The position numbers were made by a program, and so were the translations under genes. This document shows positions 53,494 through 62,400 of a stretch of 64,000 nt of DNA, in pieces. Every line of letters begins with the position of its first letter. Position 1 is the first letter of the stretch. The notes under the pieces were generated by a model. The model was not told where the DNA came from, did not search any database, and saw only the letters and a program-made list of their open reading frames with translations. Source of the DNA: Antedon mediterranea (lineage: Eukaryota; Echinodermata; Crinoidea; Comatulida; Antedonidae); the NCBI RefSeq assembly GCF_964355755.1, contig NC_092670.1:5979001-6043000 (forward strand), given 5' to 3'.

Positions 53494-55108
53494 CTTATAT
53501 GTTACGATATATATTTTTTATATTCTTGTCTTTTTGATGTTTATTCGTATTTTTATAAGATCTTGTATTTTTGTATTCATGACTTTTTATATATTTTTAA
53601 TTAATTGTTTGAAAGCTTGTTTAACGAAACGAATTTCCTTTTGGACCAATAAATTTCTGTATTCTGTATTCTGTATTCTAACTTTATGCTTAATACGTGT
53701 CTAAGTTCAACTACAAATGTAGAACCACGCTATAAACTGATCCCCAGTTTTGTTGAGACGTCTATTAATATGGACATCGACTCGATTTTCGAAACTTCCC
53801 ACCTTGGCAATGACCCTAGTCATTGGTTTAAGAGATTTATGCCTAAAGAGGTGATGTATGACACAAACATTGCATTTTGGAAAAGTGAAATGCTAAGAAA
53901 ATCGTCACTTCAGACATATTCTCTTATTAAGTCTAATCCCTGCCTTGAAAATATTTATTGGATTGTATTGTACAAACTTTCTAGGATTGAAGAATATACA
54001 AAATTAGAATATATGTTAATCGTTGTTAATCAGATGTATGGGAAGATTTATCTCTGATGACCTGAACACCAAATTAAATCTTGTATTAGGTGGAACTGAT
54101 AACTACTATTATATGATTGACGTCGATTCCATATCAAATGTCTTTGGTCGTTACTGTAAGCACTATGTTAAAAGAGCATGGGCACACAGATGTGTTGTTC
54201 TATGCGAGTAATGTTCATATCAATTAAACCAAATGATTGATATCTATCTCATTATAGGGTTAGGTCTACATTGTTGTTGCCCAATTCATTTTATATTGTA
54301 CAGTTCCTAACTTACCGTATTCTATATGTTTATTACTTGTACTTTTGTATTTTTAGGTGTCAGTGGATTTCCTGCTGCTGTAGTGATAATTATCAATGGT
54401 ATTGTTGTTACTGTAATCGAATTGTTTTGAAATGTTGACCTACATCGTTTTTTTATTGTAATTGTTGTTTACTATATCATGTTTTTTTGTGTATATTTCT
54501 TATGGATGCACCTTCCATTTGGTCGATAACAATATTAAATACAACATTTTACACTTTATTTTAAATACACTTGCAAGTAATCTGAAGTTCAGAAAGAAAG
54601 TCAACTGTTATTTACGAATTCGAAAGTACTGTATTGCTAGAATATATTGAAAGAATTTTGAAAATTTACAACTGTGGCACTCGACAATCCCGAATACGAT
54701 GATACAATAGGTATCCGTCATGCAAACTGATGTAAGCACTTCAAAGTAAAATGAAAATGCATTATTATATACTTGTTGATTACAAATTAGGAAATCAAAA
54801 AGTAGCCGTAATTGTAATTAAGATTTTGTACCAAACGATAAGCTGGTAATTATTCGGCGGATTAGTAGAATAATGAAGAATACTACATTCAAACCTCAGG
54901 TATAACATAGGATTGTGTAGGGACGGTCAGAGTGTTTTATTTATATATATAGATTTTATGTATGGCAAATGAGCATACAGCAATGAAAAACTAAACACAT
55001 CTGTTTCTATATACTCCTAATAATAATAATGAAAAATACTGTACCGTTTGTACAAATAGCAAGTGATAAAATCCAAGTAAATATAAACAGTTTCATTTTG
55101 TATTTCAT
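27800..55108 (-). CDS. VWDE-like membrane protein, copy B (24 exons)
   Basis: Exons, 5' to 3': 55108-55045, 49607-49374, 47607-47431, 44533-44474, 44353-44073, 42469-42383, 41653-41282, 40920-40847, 40351-40288, 34468-34217, 34065-33824, 33692-33431, 33233-33069, 32859-32485, 32381-32124, 31959-31845, 31717-31376, 31192-30563, 30087-30029, 29667-29564, 29368-29163, 28995-28779, 28689-28589, 27882-27800. The sum is 4824 nt, giving 1607 residues. Every junction is GT-AG and phases match copy A exon for exon. Approximate residues: signal 1-20, D8C 22-158, linker modules 159-425, VWD 426-635, EGF about 830-865, Ser/Thr stalk 1142-1351, transmembrane helix about 1520-1543, tail to 1607. The start could also be the in-frame ATG at 55096, where copy A begins. 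Known VWDE proteins are secreted; this one is membrane-anchored. Confidence 0.88.
28100..28560 (+). mobile_element. Possible LINE C-terminal scrap in copy B intron 23
   Basis: The frame 28117-28464 ends RQMKYFGHIIKKERKRL, and after a stop continues GKVER. This resembles the 'WFGHVxRxExxRL...GKxEGKR' end of some RTE/I-type LINE proteins. There is no catalytic core and the similarity is weak. Confidence 0.35.
29163..30087 (-). CDS. Copy B exons 19-21: juxtamembrane ectodomain module
   Basis: Exons 30087-30029, 29667-29564 and 29368-29163. Exon 20 encodes WIAVKEKFQSSVSNAV, NTYC and ALCCLWTDVN. Exon 21 encodes NIVLAVEYKDYIKTC and then RRKRVEH, a furin-type site placed as in copy A. The fold is not recognised, possibly SEA-like. 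Confidence 0.75.
30563..31192 (-). CDS. Copy B exon 18: Ser/Thr-rich stalk
   Basis: 210 codons dominated by Ser and Thr (TISTTSPDNIG, PTSSTSDITATTDD, TTHESTSRKIS). No cysteine. Only short anchors such as TTHEST-R-K-SV and STDY are shared with copy A, so this stalk evolves fast. Confidence 0.8.
31376..31959 (-). CDS. Copy B exons 16-17: VWDE CIING module and Ig/cadherin-like region
   Basis: Exons 31959-31845 and 31717-31376. Exon 16: NNSCIINGHCYAEFDVNTED followed by CCQQC. Exon 17: FDISDPEDCDVTWSKISG, EFSWTPV and the Cys cluster VCKCEHGEICAFVNG. It ends in phase 1 at GATG|GTAAGC. Confidence 0.8.
32124..32859 (-). CDS. Copy B exons 14-15: EGF and following module
   Basis: Exons 32859-32485 and 32381-32124 (375 and 258 nt, equal to copy A). 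The EGF domain is CVNECNKNGECINGSCECIK followed by GFGGSDC. Exon 15 differs from copy A at about 6 of 86 residues, and synonymous sites are also mostly the same. Confidence 0.85.
33069..33692 (-). CDS. Copy B exons 12-13: post-VWD region with furin-type site
   Basis: Exon 12 (33692-33431): CTCGANGFECGYCNG, then ERRKREVEEIDLDD. Exon 13 (33233-33069): LCTETLLNSTTYEVC to DDIIDGCIIDIL. Cleavage after RRKR would fall just after the VWD domain. Confidence 0.8.
33824..40920 (-). CDS. Copy B exons 8-11: VWD domain
   Basis: Exons 40920-40847, 40351-40288, 34468-34217 and 34065-33824. Motifs in order: CSGWGDPHYTTFDGW, YYHIYAVGSFLFYEHNTLPI, CACGVAVQVGHTHLIVDRC, LTGSWDDFENVKGLCGNFDN. The intron between exons 9 and 10 is 5.8 kb (261 bp in copy A) because it holds the 887-bp array. 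Confidence 0.9.
34782..40058. repeat. Tandem array of an 887-bp unit, 5.9 copies, in copy B intron 9
   Basis: The start 'ccgtcataagtc' recurs at 34784, 35671, 36558, 37445, 38332 and 39219, exactly 887 bp apart each time. Copies differ at only a few bases (for example ATATCAAACATAG in the second copy, CTCCATACAGG in the first). The last copy stops after 840 bp at CCTCACGA. No open frame of note exists in the unit. The near-identity means recent amplification or homogenisation. Confidence 0.97.
41282..44533 (-). CDS. Copy B exons 4-7: VWDE linker modules
   Basis: Exons 44533-44474, 44353-44073, 42469-42383 and 41653-41282. They contain SLLLCEGNTTSSTGFPPC, FYVRWYIDDEMVYKP, SNTFYAGLT and IDFVIGVNEVIEFHVSSTIP. 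The intron after exon 5 carries a LINE fragment. Confidence 0.8.
42720..43720 (-). mobile_element. LINE 3' fragment in copy B intron 5
   Basis: The frame 43441-42992 carries YYLKKTNNIFP, LYKSLMAPHLEYCHVVWG and LQNRTAKVI, the thumb/C-terminal part of a CR1/Jockey-type RT. Upstream in another frame KHLGVILDSNLSW is visible (about 43480-43530). The 3' end is an AATAAAGCTTATTATTATT-type tail at about 42722-42745. Confidence 0.75.
43828..43893. repeat. ATT microsatellite
   Basis: Near-uninterrupted ATT/TTA triplets with a short GTTGGTGGTG break. Confidence 0.9.
44734..45050 (-). repeat. Dispersed repeat, inverted copy of 3040-3402
   Basis: See 3040-3402. The terminal near-palindrome is AACTAGATGGTACGCTCGCT ... 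CGCGTACCATCTAGGTC (44731-44770). Confidence 0.6.
45235..45400 (+). repeat. Direct repeat with 47085-47215
   Basis: Shared blocks: 'taaattcg', 'taatcgtcaata', 'aactcaattaaattagta'-like and a closing 'aaccaac'-like piece. Both copies lie in intron 3 of copy B. The rest of 45400-46075 is AT-rich intron with a 'gggcccgttcggacggg' block and no gene. Confidence 0.45.
46080..46425. repeat. 85-bp tandem repeat, about four copies
   Basis: TTCGGCTCGCACGAT recurs at 46080, 46139, 46224, 46309 and 46394. The last three intervals are exactly 85 bp; the first unit has an internal deletion of about 26 bp and the last is partial. The open frames seen across it are a by-product of the repeat. Confidence 0.93.
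47431..49607 (-). CDS. Copy B exons 2-3: D8C-like domain
   Basis: Exons 49607-49374 and 47607-47431. Landmarks: CLATEGDPCDTDLVLTDWHR, DGWYTLRNEGDR, CGTLFPVWING, CVHTFASTC, CIKACGDPEELYFVHYLTD and a final MSYC. Spacing fits the uromodulin/GP2/VWDE N-terminal domain. Confidence 0.82.
47744..47996. mobile_element. MITE-like element with 21-bp inverted ends and internal repeats
   Basis: ATGGAAGGCAATCGCCGCCA (from 47744) and its complement TGGCGGAGATTGCCTTCCAT (to 47996) agree except at one base. The interior is a run of 21-22-bp units like AACGTACTTTCACAAACGAA (about 47780-47940). The left end is itself doubled just upstream. Confidence 0.75.
48065..48205 (-). repeat. Dispersed repeat, related copy at 63203-63335
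   Basis: In reverse complement it shares 'gatgt...atatggacac', 'tatgactaccaaatttgg' and 'gatagtgtagatagagctt' with 63203-63335. About 75% alike by eye. Confidence 0.55.
48300..48740 (+). mobile_element. Broken LINE reverse transcriptase fragment
   Basis: Frames 48352-48543 and 48550-48735 give CDVVCTDFSKAFDSVPYDLL, LLKWFSDYLK and then GPLLFNLYIN. The palm DFSKAFDS motif is intact but the frame is broken between the two, and the YADD box has become FTDD. It lies in copy B intron 2. Confidence 0.75.
48800..48840. repeat. ACCG/AACC tetranucleotide repeat
   Basis: CCGACCGACCGACCAACCAA-type microsatellite. Confidence 0.85.
49800..50680 (+). mobile_element. LINE reverse transcriptase remnant (older insertion)
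   Basis: Across several frames one reads NKSHGIDT, FNRIIDLGKVPNDW, GISLTPCISKIFNRIIA and GGFRPSQRCEDHIFTLKS, then GVKQGSS and SRKDIDKIESLQLQMARYIL. These are the fingers, palm and C-terminal pieces of an RTE/Tx1-like RT (assignment tentative). Many stops and shifts. It sits in copy B intron 1. Confidence 0.65.
50685..53690 (+). mobile_element. CR1/L2/Rex-type LINE in copy B intron 1
   Basis: The endonuclease frame (about 50785-51444) shows GNVRSLPNKM, CLSETWVNENIPDE, GGGACIF and VGDLNSC. Middle frames 51438-51893 and 51853-52326 follow, then the RT frame 52313-53410 with FVDFSSAFN, GALQGCVLSPFLFSLYTSD and the catalytic YADDTVISG. Frameshifts occur near 51390-51430, 51880 and 52280. The 3' end has a TA microsatellite (53453-53484), an AATAAA and a repeated TTCTGTA tail (about 53655-53690). 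Confidence 0.85.
53690..54215 (+). mobile_element. Probable 3' part of the older LINE, split by the younger one
   Basis: The open frame 53686-54057 and, shifted, 54023-54211 encode a hydrophilic protein (PSHWFKRFMPKEVMY, IAFWKSEMLRKSSLQTY, KLNLVLGGTDNYYYMID) that looks like a LINE C-terminus. The LINE at 50685-53690 seems to lie between this and 49800-50680. The family match is a guess. Confidence 0.4.
55045..55108 (-). CDS. Copy B exon 1: signal peptide
   Basis: It encodes MKYKMKLFIFTWILSLAICT plus N, a signal peptide, ending phase 1 at ACG|GTAC. It is almost the same as copy C exon 1 (383-455). Confidence 0.85.
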
Positions 55109-55164
55109 CATATGCAGTACCCACTGTCCAGGCAACTCATACAAGTGAAGTAAATTTGTCTGTG

Positions 55165-55195
55165 CTTATGTATATGTATAAACTACGCATGCGTT
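55165..55195 (-). promoter_or_regulatory. Core promoter candidate of copy B
   Basis: ACGCATGCGT (55185-55194), 77 bp upstream of the ATG, followed on the minus strand by TTTATACATATACATAAG. This is the same spacing as upstream of copy C. Confidence 0.5.
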
Positions 55196-58100
55196 AAACA
55201 TTTTACCGATCGTAACACTTCAAAGTGCCTCGTACTATGTGCGATAATATTCAACATTGTATACATCAGCTAATTATTGTTATATAGATTTTTAAAAATA
55301 CCTGTAGTTTGTTGTTCATGTTTTGAGCATATTACATAGCGGAGAACTGGAGAACAGTGACTTAGTTGAATCTGGTAGAATATTCTTGTAGTGTACTGTT
55401 GTTCAGTTTAATGTCTTGATTTATGGTGGTAAGAATGTTTGGTGGTTTGTCTTTAAGATGAACGATAATTAATGTATGTTTTCTAGTGGTGTAGGTCTAA
55501 TTAGAAAGTGGTAAATATGATTGTAACTTCATCCTCCTTGTTTGTACCTCCTACACCTCTTGAAAATAAATTACATAAAACGAACAATTAAAAATCCCCC
55601 AAAAATAACAAACATAATGTTAGCATAATAATGTATTTCACAATATTTCATATCTCTGAAAATGGAATTTACTTTTCTGAAATATCATGCAAACTGGCAA
55701 ACAAATTAGTACAAACGGCAATTATCACCTCTGCAAAAATGTAAATGCGCGTTTATACAGCAGTGTCTATCTAGCAATTTGTTGTCGACAAGATTAAAAA
55801 GTAATCAATGGTCTACCTTAATAACTCTCTTTTTAAAAAACGGGGGAAATCCCTGTACAAGTACCAGTGTATATCTATATGCGGTTGCGTCAAATTTGAC
55901 TCAACTGTCAATGGGCATCTCATTCTGGTGGAATTAGTTAGTACCAATTAGTACATTTCAGGGCCCAATGTCTATATCCATTTTTACTGACAATTCAGAT
56001 TACCCTTACGCACATGATGAGCAATCAAGTATGAACAAAATCATCTGGATAGTTCAAATTACAATTCACAAAACAACTATATTTATTGTTTTAAATGTTT
56101 ACATGGCGAAATCAAATGTTGATATAAAGTTTGCTGAAAAGAACTGTTGAGTTTCTCGACGTTTCGATCAACATATCGCAAACTTTTTTTTTGTTTATGT
56201 AAAAAATGTATTGTATGTGCAGGTATGCATTCTCGTAGCGTATATTATTATTTCCACTACAGTACGTGCTTCGCTCATCCCGTAACAATAATACTGGTGT
56301 GGTATATCCTATTGTTTTAAATAAACATATTTGTAGCATTATTTTAAATGGTTTTATAGTCTTTCAATTGCATAATATTATATTTAATAAATAAAAATTA
56401 CAGATTGAAATAATTTTAATTAAAATATCCACTAAACCTTCTTTCGAAATGAAAGCACTATTTGAATTTGTAACAACACATGTTTCCTACTTGGTATCAA
56501 ACTTTAGGTACACTTAAATATGTTATGATGTTCTTTTGAAAATTCCTAATGCCAGTGAGATTAAAATCACTACTGACTCTGATCCACCAACACCGGTTTT
56601 GAAACGCGTTTTATATCTCTTCTTTTTCTTTTATTGATGACTCTTCATTACATTAAGTCATAATGTGAGTAATTGTTTAGATTGTATTAGTTTTTAGTTT
56701 AGTTTAGGCTTTTTCGAAATATCATGTACATTGGTAAATATAGAAATATACAGAGTGAAAACATTAGTAATCTCCTACCGCGAAGGTAGTTTACAAGTGT
56801 TTGAACGAAAGTGTTTTATTATGTTGTTAACACTAATGCAATTAATGAATTTCAATATATTGTATTAATAAAATCAGTTTGTTTAAAAAACGGGGAAATC
56901 CCGGTATAGGTACCGATATACATAGGTTGATATTCATTCGTATGTATAGGCGTAATTGCCTCCTGTGTCAATATTACCCAGAACAAATATGCCATCAGTA
57001 CCGGAGAAATACGTGATACCGTAGAGTAAAACAACAATTGCTTAAAAAATATTTTAGTTAAGGCGGATAATAGTGTTTAATAACAACTGAAATTTATGAA
57101 ACATAGACATTTTCTGGATGGAGATCCACCTTAACACCTTCGACGTGTCAATTCTTTTATTAGTTTCCAGTTTGCAAAGATGCAGCAAAGGGGATGTCCC
57201 TTGGACAAACAATAGGCCTAAAGTCATAATAATATTATACAATGGTTTGAAGTAAATAGACAAATGTCAGTAAATCAACAAAGCCATAATAATAATAATA
57301 ATATACTAATAATATCCTGGCGTTATAGCGCCTAATGTTGTAAAACATCTAAGCGCTGAACATTATTCATTTTTTAAACACGTATGTAAATATACTCCCA
57401 TAATGCAGCCTAGTAATCAGCGCAAAGTTGTGTCTTGATCTAATAATATCTATATTAAGTAAATAAATATTAATCGATACTGTACGCTAAAAGGCAACAT
57501 GATTTAGTACCAATGATTCTGTAAGTGTTAGTAATCAAACGTTATGCAGCAAAATTACAGGGAAATCCCTATTATTTTTTTTAAGAGTCTGTAATTTATA
57601 TGTAACTTTTAACGCTATTATGGAAAAGAACGCCCAGCGTCACTGGTTACTTATACTTATCGTAGTCAACTACACAAACAACTGAGCTAGAAAACGTTAA
57701 TCCATGTTTTTTTTTTCAACAGAGATTATCTTCCTACCCAGTGGAATACAGAAACATACAGTATATTGTTTTATTGATGAAAATCATATTGCTGGTAATA
57801 AGGGAAATAGTATCGTTGTTCTTTAATTACTAGACCTATTTTATAAAACAATACAATTTTGTTTTGTTTCGCAATCATATGTCTTCCGTCCTAATCTTAT
57901 TCACATGAAATAATTATACAGCCATACAAAAGAAAACTATAATAACACATTTTTTTACTTACATATTTTTGTTGAACGTCCAGCAGAGGCAAAAAATAGA
58001 TGCACTCGTAATTCAATTGGACATTAGTATTCATTGCTGCATGTATCATTGTTTCATTTTATTAGGCCTACACTATAAAATCCCATTTAACAGCACTTCA

Positions 58101-59164
58101 CAGACAATGGACTTATCAGACAATGCCCTTTTTTGAGGTTGACGAAATTGTAAGTACGTATGTTTATTGGATAGGCCTACTTGGTGAGTAGAGAATATCA
58201 ATAACTTGAATGTTAATGATACCACACAATTTAAAATCATACAATATAATCATCTTGTTTATTTACATATCATTTCAAGTGTAGGCTAGATAGTAGGCCT
58301 ACTCAGAAAAGTGAAAATAAGTAAACTTTTGCATACAAATTCTATATTTAAACACGTATTAGTATTAGGCCTACACATTATATATGATATAATTCATCTA
58401 AATAGGCCTAAGTGTTTATTAATTTATTTTATTTTTCCCAACCAACAGTAAATTCAAAGTTCACCACTTACAGGAAGGAACACAATTAAAACTATAAGGA
58501 AAAACGATTGCGGAGAATCCGAAGATAGCAAACCCGTCTGTGTCTTTTTAGAAATGATGATACAATCCGTAAGGTGACAGTGAAAAATCTATTAGGCCTA
58601 TCGATGCTACCCTAAAACAATGGATAACAACAAAACTCCCGGGACAAATAGTCTTCCCGCTGAACTTAGATACAGTATTTTGAATAAACATTCAAGATTC
58701 GCTAATTAAACATTTTCAATTTTTCTAGCCTGGAATAAACGAGGCGTGTTTCGATAAAATGGAATTTGAAATTGAACGCAAAAAGCTGAAATCTATGAAG
58801 AAAAACATAATATTTCTGTTCTATTTGAGTAGACCTATTGTAAATGTTTGCATGTAATGTAGTAGTGAAGCACGATGGAGATCTAGAAACATTGAGCATT
58901 TGACGGGGCAGCATTTGATTTGAATACGGTAGTTTTGCGCAATGCAACAAAACATCTTATTAATTTAGCAAGATCATGATGTTTAGTATTTATATTTGTA
59001 TCCTACGGTTTCTCATTATCGTGTTAAACTTATCATAATAGATTATTAGTCACGATGTTTTATTAACTTGGTTGCCTGGCCTATTGAAATAATAATATGG
59101 TTCTGTTTTCACAAAGATTTTATAGTCGAAGCTCATAACAACTCACTGTTTTTTTCATCAGATT

Positions 59165-59285
59165 TCATTAACGAGGAGCGCCGCGGCATTCAGAAACGGA
59201 CGCGGCGCGCCGCCACCGTTTCCGAATTTCTTGATTTCTATAAGATGAGTGAGGGCGCAAATACAAACATGGCGACTTCCATTAA
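59165..59285 (+). promoter_or_regulatory. CpG-rich 5' region of USP40
   Basis: A short GC- and CpG-rich patch (59174-59222) stands out in the AT-rich surroundings, about 200 bp before the USP40 start. ATGs at 59245 and 59269 precede a possible GTAAAG donor at 59287. Splicing to the AAG before 59408 would add a short in-frame N-terminus (MSEGANTNMATSIN). I treat it as promoter/5' UTR because the MFG start is conserved in the family. Confidence 0.45.
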
Positions 59286-59407
59286 TGTAAAGTATTATTT
59301 TTATAAAACAGCTAAATCAGACGGAAATCAACTTTTACAAAGGTGACCAGCTCTTTATTTTAAGCATATGACTAATTAAAGTTATGAAATAATAGTTATA
59401 CCCTAAG

Positions 59408-62400
59408 ATGTTTGGGATTGATAGATTGTTTGAAGAGGAAGACGATTCTTCACAAAATGGACCGTCAACATCATCGAGCAACAAGAAGAAGACTCAACAG
59501 CATCACGGCAGTGACTGTGGACCTCCATCTGCTAGGCCTACGACTGGGCTGTGTGGTATCAAGAATCAGGGAGCAACGTGCTACCTTAACGCATTGATAC
59601 AAACATTGCTTTACACGCCTGAATTCAGAGGTAAATTTATCTGTAAAACAAAACAATTCACTCCTCCGTGTTTTCTCTGATCTTCAATCAACAGTACAGT
59701 AGGCCTGGCTAGGCTAGGCTAGTACTAGGCCTAGGCGGCCTACAGTAGTAGTAGATACTACTACTGCCTAGGCCTAGATAGCCTAGTCTAAGTACTTGTA
59801 GTAGGCCTAAAGGCCTAGGCCCTAGTTGTAAGTAATAAAATGTAACATGCCTATATTTTATAACCTATTTACAGAGGCACTGTTCAGACTTGATGCCCAG
59901 CAGCTAGGATGTTTAGAAGATCGAGAAAAACCAGGTTCAAAGGTATGTACTCAGAATGTCTGCTTTTCCTAGATTTCCAAGGGAAAAAAAAGTTGGGTTT
60001 GCAAATCTTGTTATTTTGTGTTTGATATTTCAAGATGAAAGTGTCAAACTTAACAAAAAACAGATCTTGTTCGTGTATTTAATCTAGTCATGCACCCTCT
60101 AGAAAAATGGATATACTTTAGGCTCACTGATTTGTGTATATTGCATTGTGTTCTAATTCGTAATTGACTTCAAAAGAAACATCAAAAGACTAGGCTACAG
60201 AACATCTATTAAATTAACCAATTGAATTCTCTAAATTACAGATCATGGTATCTAGCAACTTTAAAATGTCTAATCTAGTTTAAGATTATTTCATAAACTA
60301 AAATGTAATTCTATAATTTTCATTTGGTAAATTTAATATTGCAGGTTCGGGTAATACCAATCCAGCTTCAGAACTTATTCAGCCGCCTTTTATTACTGGA
60401 TCAAGCCTCCGTCAGTACCACACAATTAACTGATAGCTTTGGATGGACAGGCTCTGAGGTAATGCTAAGATTACTAAAAGCAATAGAGCCCATATTAATT
60501 TGGTTCCCAATTTGTTTTATAGGTAAATGTCCCAAAGGAGGTGGTCATATTTATTATTTATTAACTTTAATTATATTTCTTATTAATAGGAATTTCAGCA
60601 ACATGATGTACAGGAGTTAAATAGGATCCTTTTTAGTGCTATAGAAGATTCACTTGTCGGAACTTCGGGAGAACAATTAATTCAGAATCTTTACAAAGGA
60701 TCCATTGTAAACAAGGTATGTATTAATGTTAAGGCTACCAATCATATCACAAAAAAATATACTGCTGCTATAAAGTGGGCACATTATCAGCCTCTGAGAA
60801 CACTTTACATTACACGCCTACAGTGCCAATAGAAAATAAATTGCATACACAGCAGTTGTCCGATTTGATAATAAACTTCTGTTAGGCGTTTATATGAAGC
60901 ATCTAATATCATTTTGAAAGTGGAGTCAATGAAATAAACTTCTTAAGTATTAATAAGATTAAAATTACTTATATTTTGTATCCTTGCATACAGATTACTT
61001 GTGAAGAATGTGGAAGAATTAGTGAACGAATGGTAAGTTAATAGCGCTGGTGAAAAATTATGATCATTTTGGTCACCTTTTTTTTTGTCTCATGTCAATT
61101 AAGATCAATTTTTAATCATTTTTCTGTCATTTTTTCACTTTGGTAGGAAGATTTCTTTGATTTGACAGCAGCAGTCGCAAATTACAGTGGGTTAGAAGAC
61201 TTCTTGACGAGTTGCTACCTAGAAACTGAAAGGTTTGAAGGGCGAAATAAATACAGATGTGAAGAGTGCAATAAGCTAGTTAATGCTACAAAGGTACTAA
61301 TATGTGTGTGGCTATTTTCATTCAAGTTAACATTTATTTCTTTCAAAACAAAATAACAATAAAAAAAGAACATTTCTTTTAATTTACAAATATTTTATGA
61401 AATTAAAACAGACTGGAAAAGAAAGAAGTGTCATGATCACAAGTGTAGCTAAACATGTGGAACTGTAATCCATAACAAGTTCAAGGCTCACTCGCTCCAT
61501 GTTTCTGATGGTAGAACAAGTCTTCTCGGATAACACCTATAATTAAACCGTATGCTTGTGTGTACTTTAAACAACCTAGTACATCCTTCGAGACATGTAG
61601 GGGATGTACTAGCTCACACAGCCACTGTTATGGACAGACGAGAGCACTACAATTGGCAGCACCGACATCAACATGATCCTTGGCCCGGTTGTGTTCTAGG
61701 TGGGAAACCATCTGAGTGCTATATATACTGTAGAGTGATGGTGTAATGATAATATCGGACTAGCATGACCTTCAGATGGGACGTAAAGCCGTTCGTTCTG
61801 TGTACATATGATGCATGTTATAGAACTTGGTACACTATTCGAAAAGAGTAGGGGGACCATCTCCCTGTGTGCAGATCTGGAAGACACTGCACTGATGGCT
61901 GTTGTGGGTCTGTAGAGAGCCTAATCTGAATTTCCTCAGTTTCCAGTTAAACTTGAGGATGACAATATATACCCTTTTCTTTAAATGCTTGTCCCAACTT
62001 ATTACTGCGAGTCATGTGTCTTTTGACTGTGGTATCCGAGTGCACATTGTGTTTCTTATGATGCGTTTGTTTATTCTTGCAGGGTGCCAAGCTACGGTCA
62101 TTACCACAAATTCTATCTATTTCACTTCTAAGGTTTAGTTTCGATTATGAGAAAATGCAACGTTATAAGGAGACCAGCAAGTATAACTTTCCCCTACAAC
62201 TTGATCTCAGCTTGTTCTGTGAAAAGGTAAATCAATATTATTTTACGATCATTCGGGAAACCACCTCACGGCATCAATTTTATTTTTGGCAGTAATTAAA
62301 CTCGTCGGTAAGTCACTCGTGGTAATGTGCAAAATGCAAGCAAATTACGTGATTTTTATAATTTCGGGTTAAGTTGTTTAAGAATAAATATTCTTTCTAT

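Larger units (their letters stand above)
54940..58060. repeat. Upstream block duplicated at about 230-2760
   Basis: See 230-2760. The segment about 55380-56420 has no counterpart upstream of copy C. I see no gene between 55196 and 59000. Confidence 0.8.

Noticed and set aside
59068-59346. 92-codon frame just before USP40
   Set aside because: Crosses the CpG-rich patch with low-complexity Arg runs; more likely promoter and 5' UTR. Part of it could be a short upstream exon, noted under the promoter entry.
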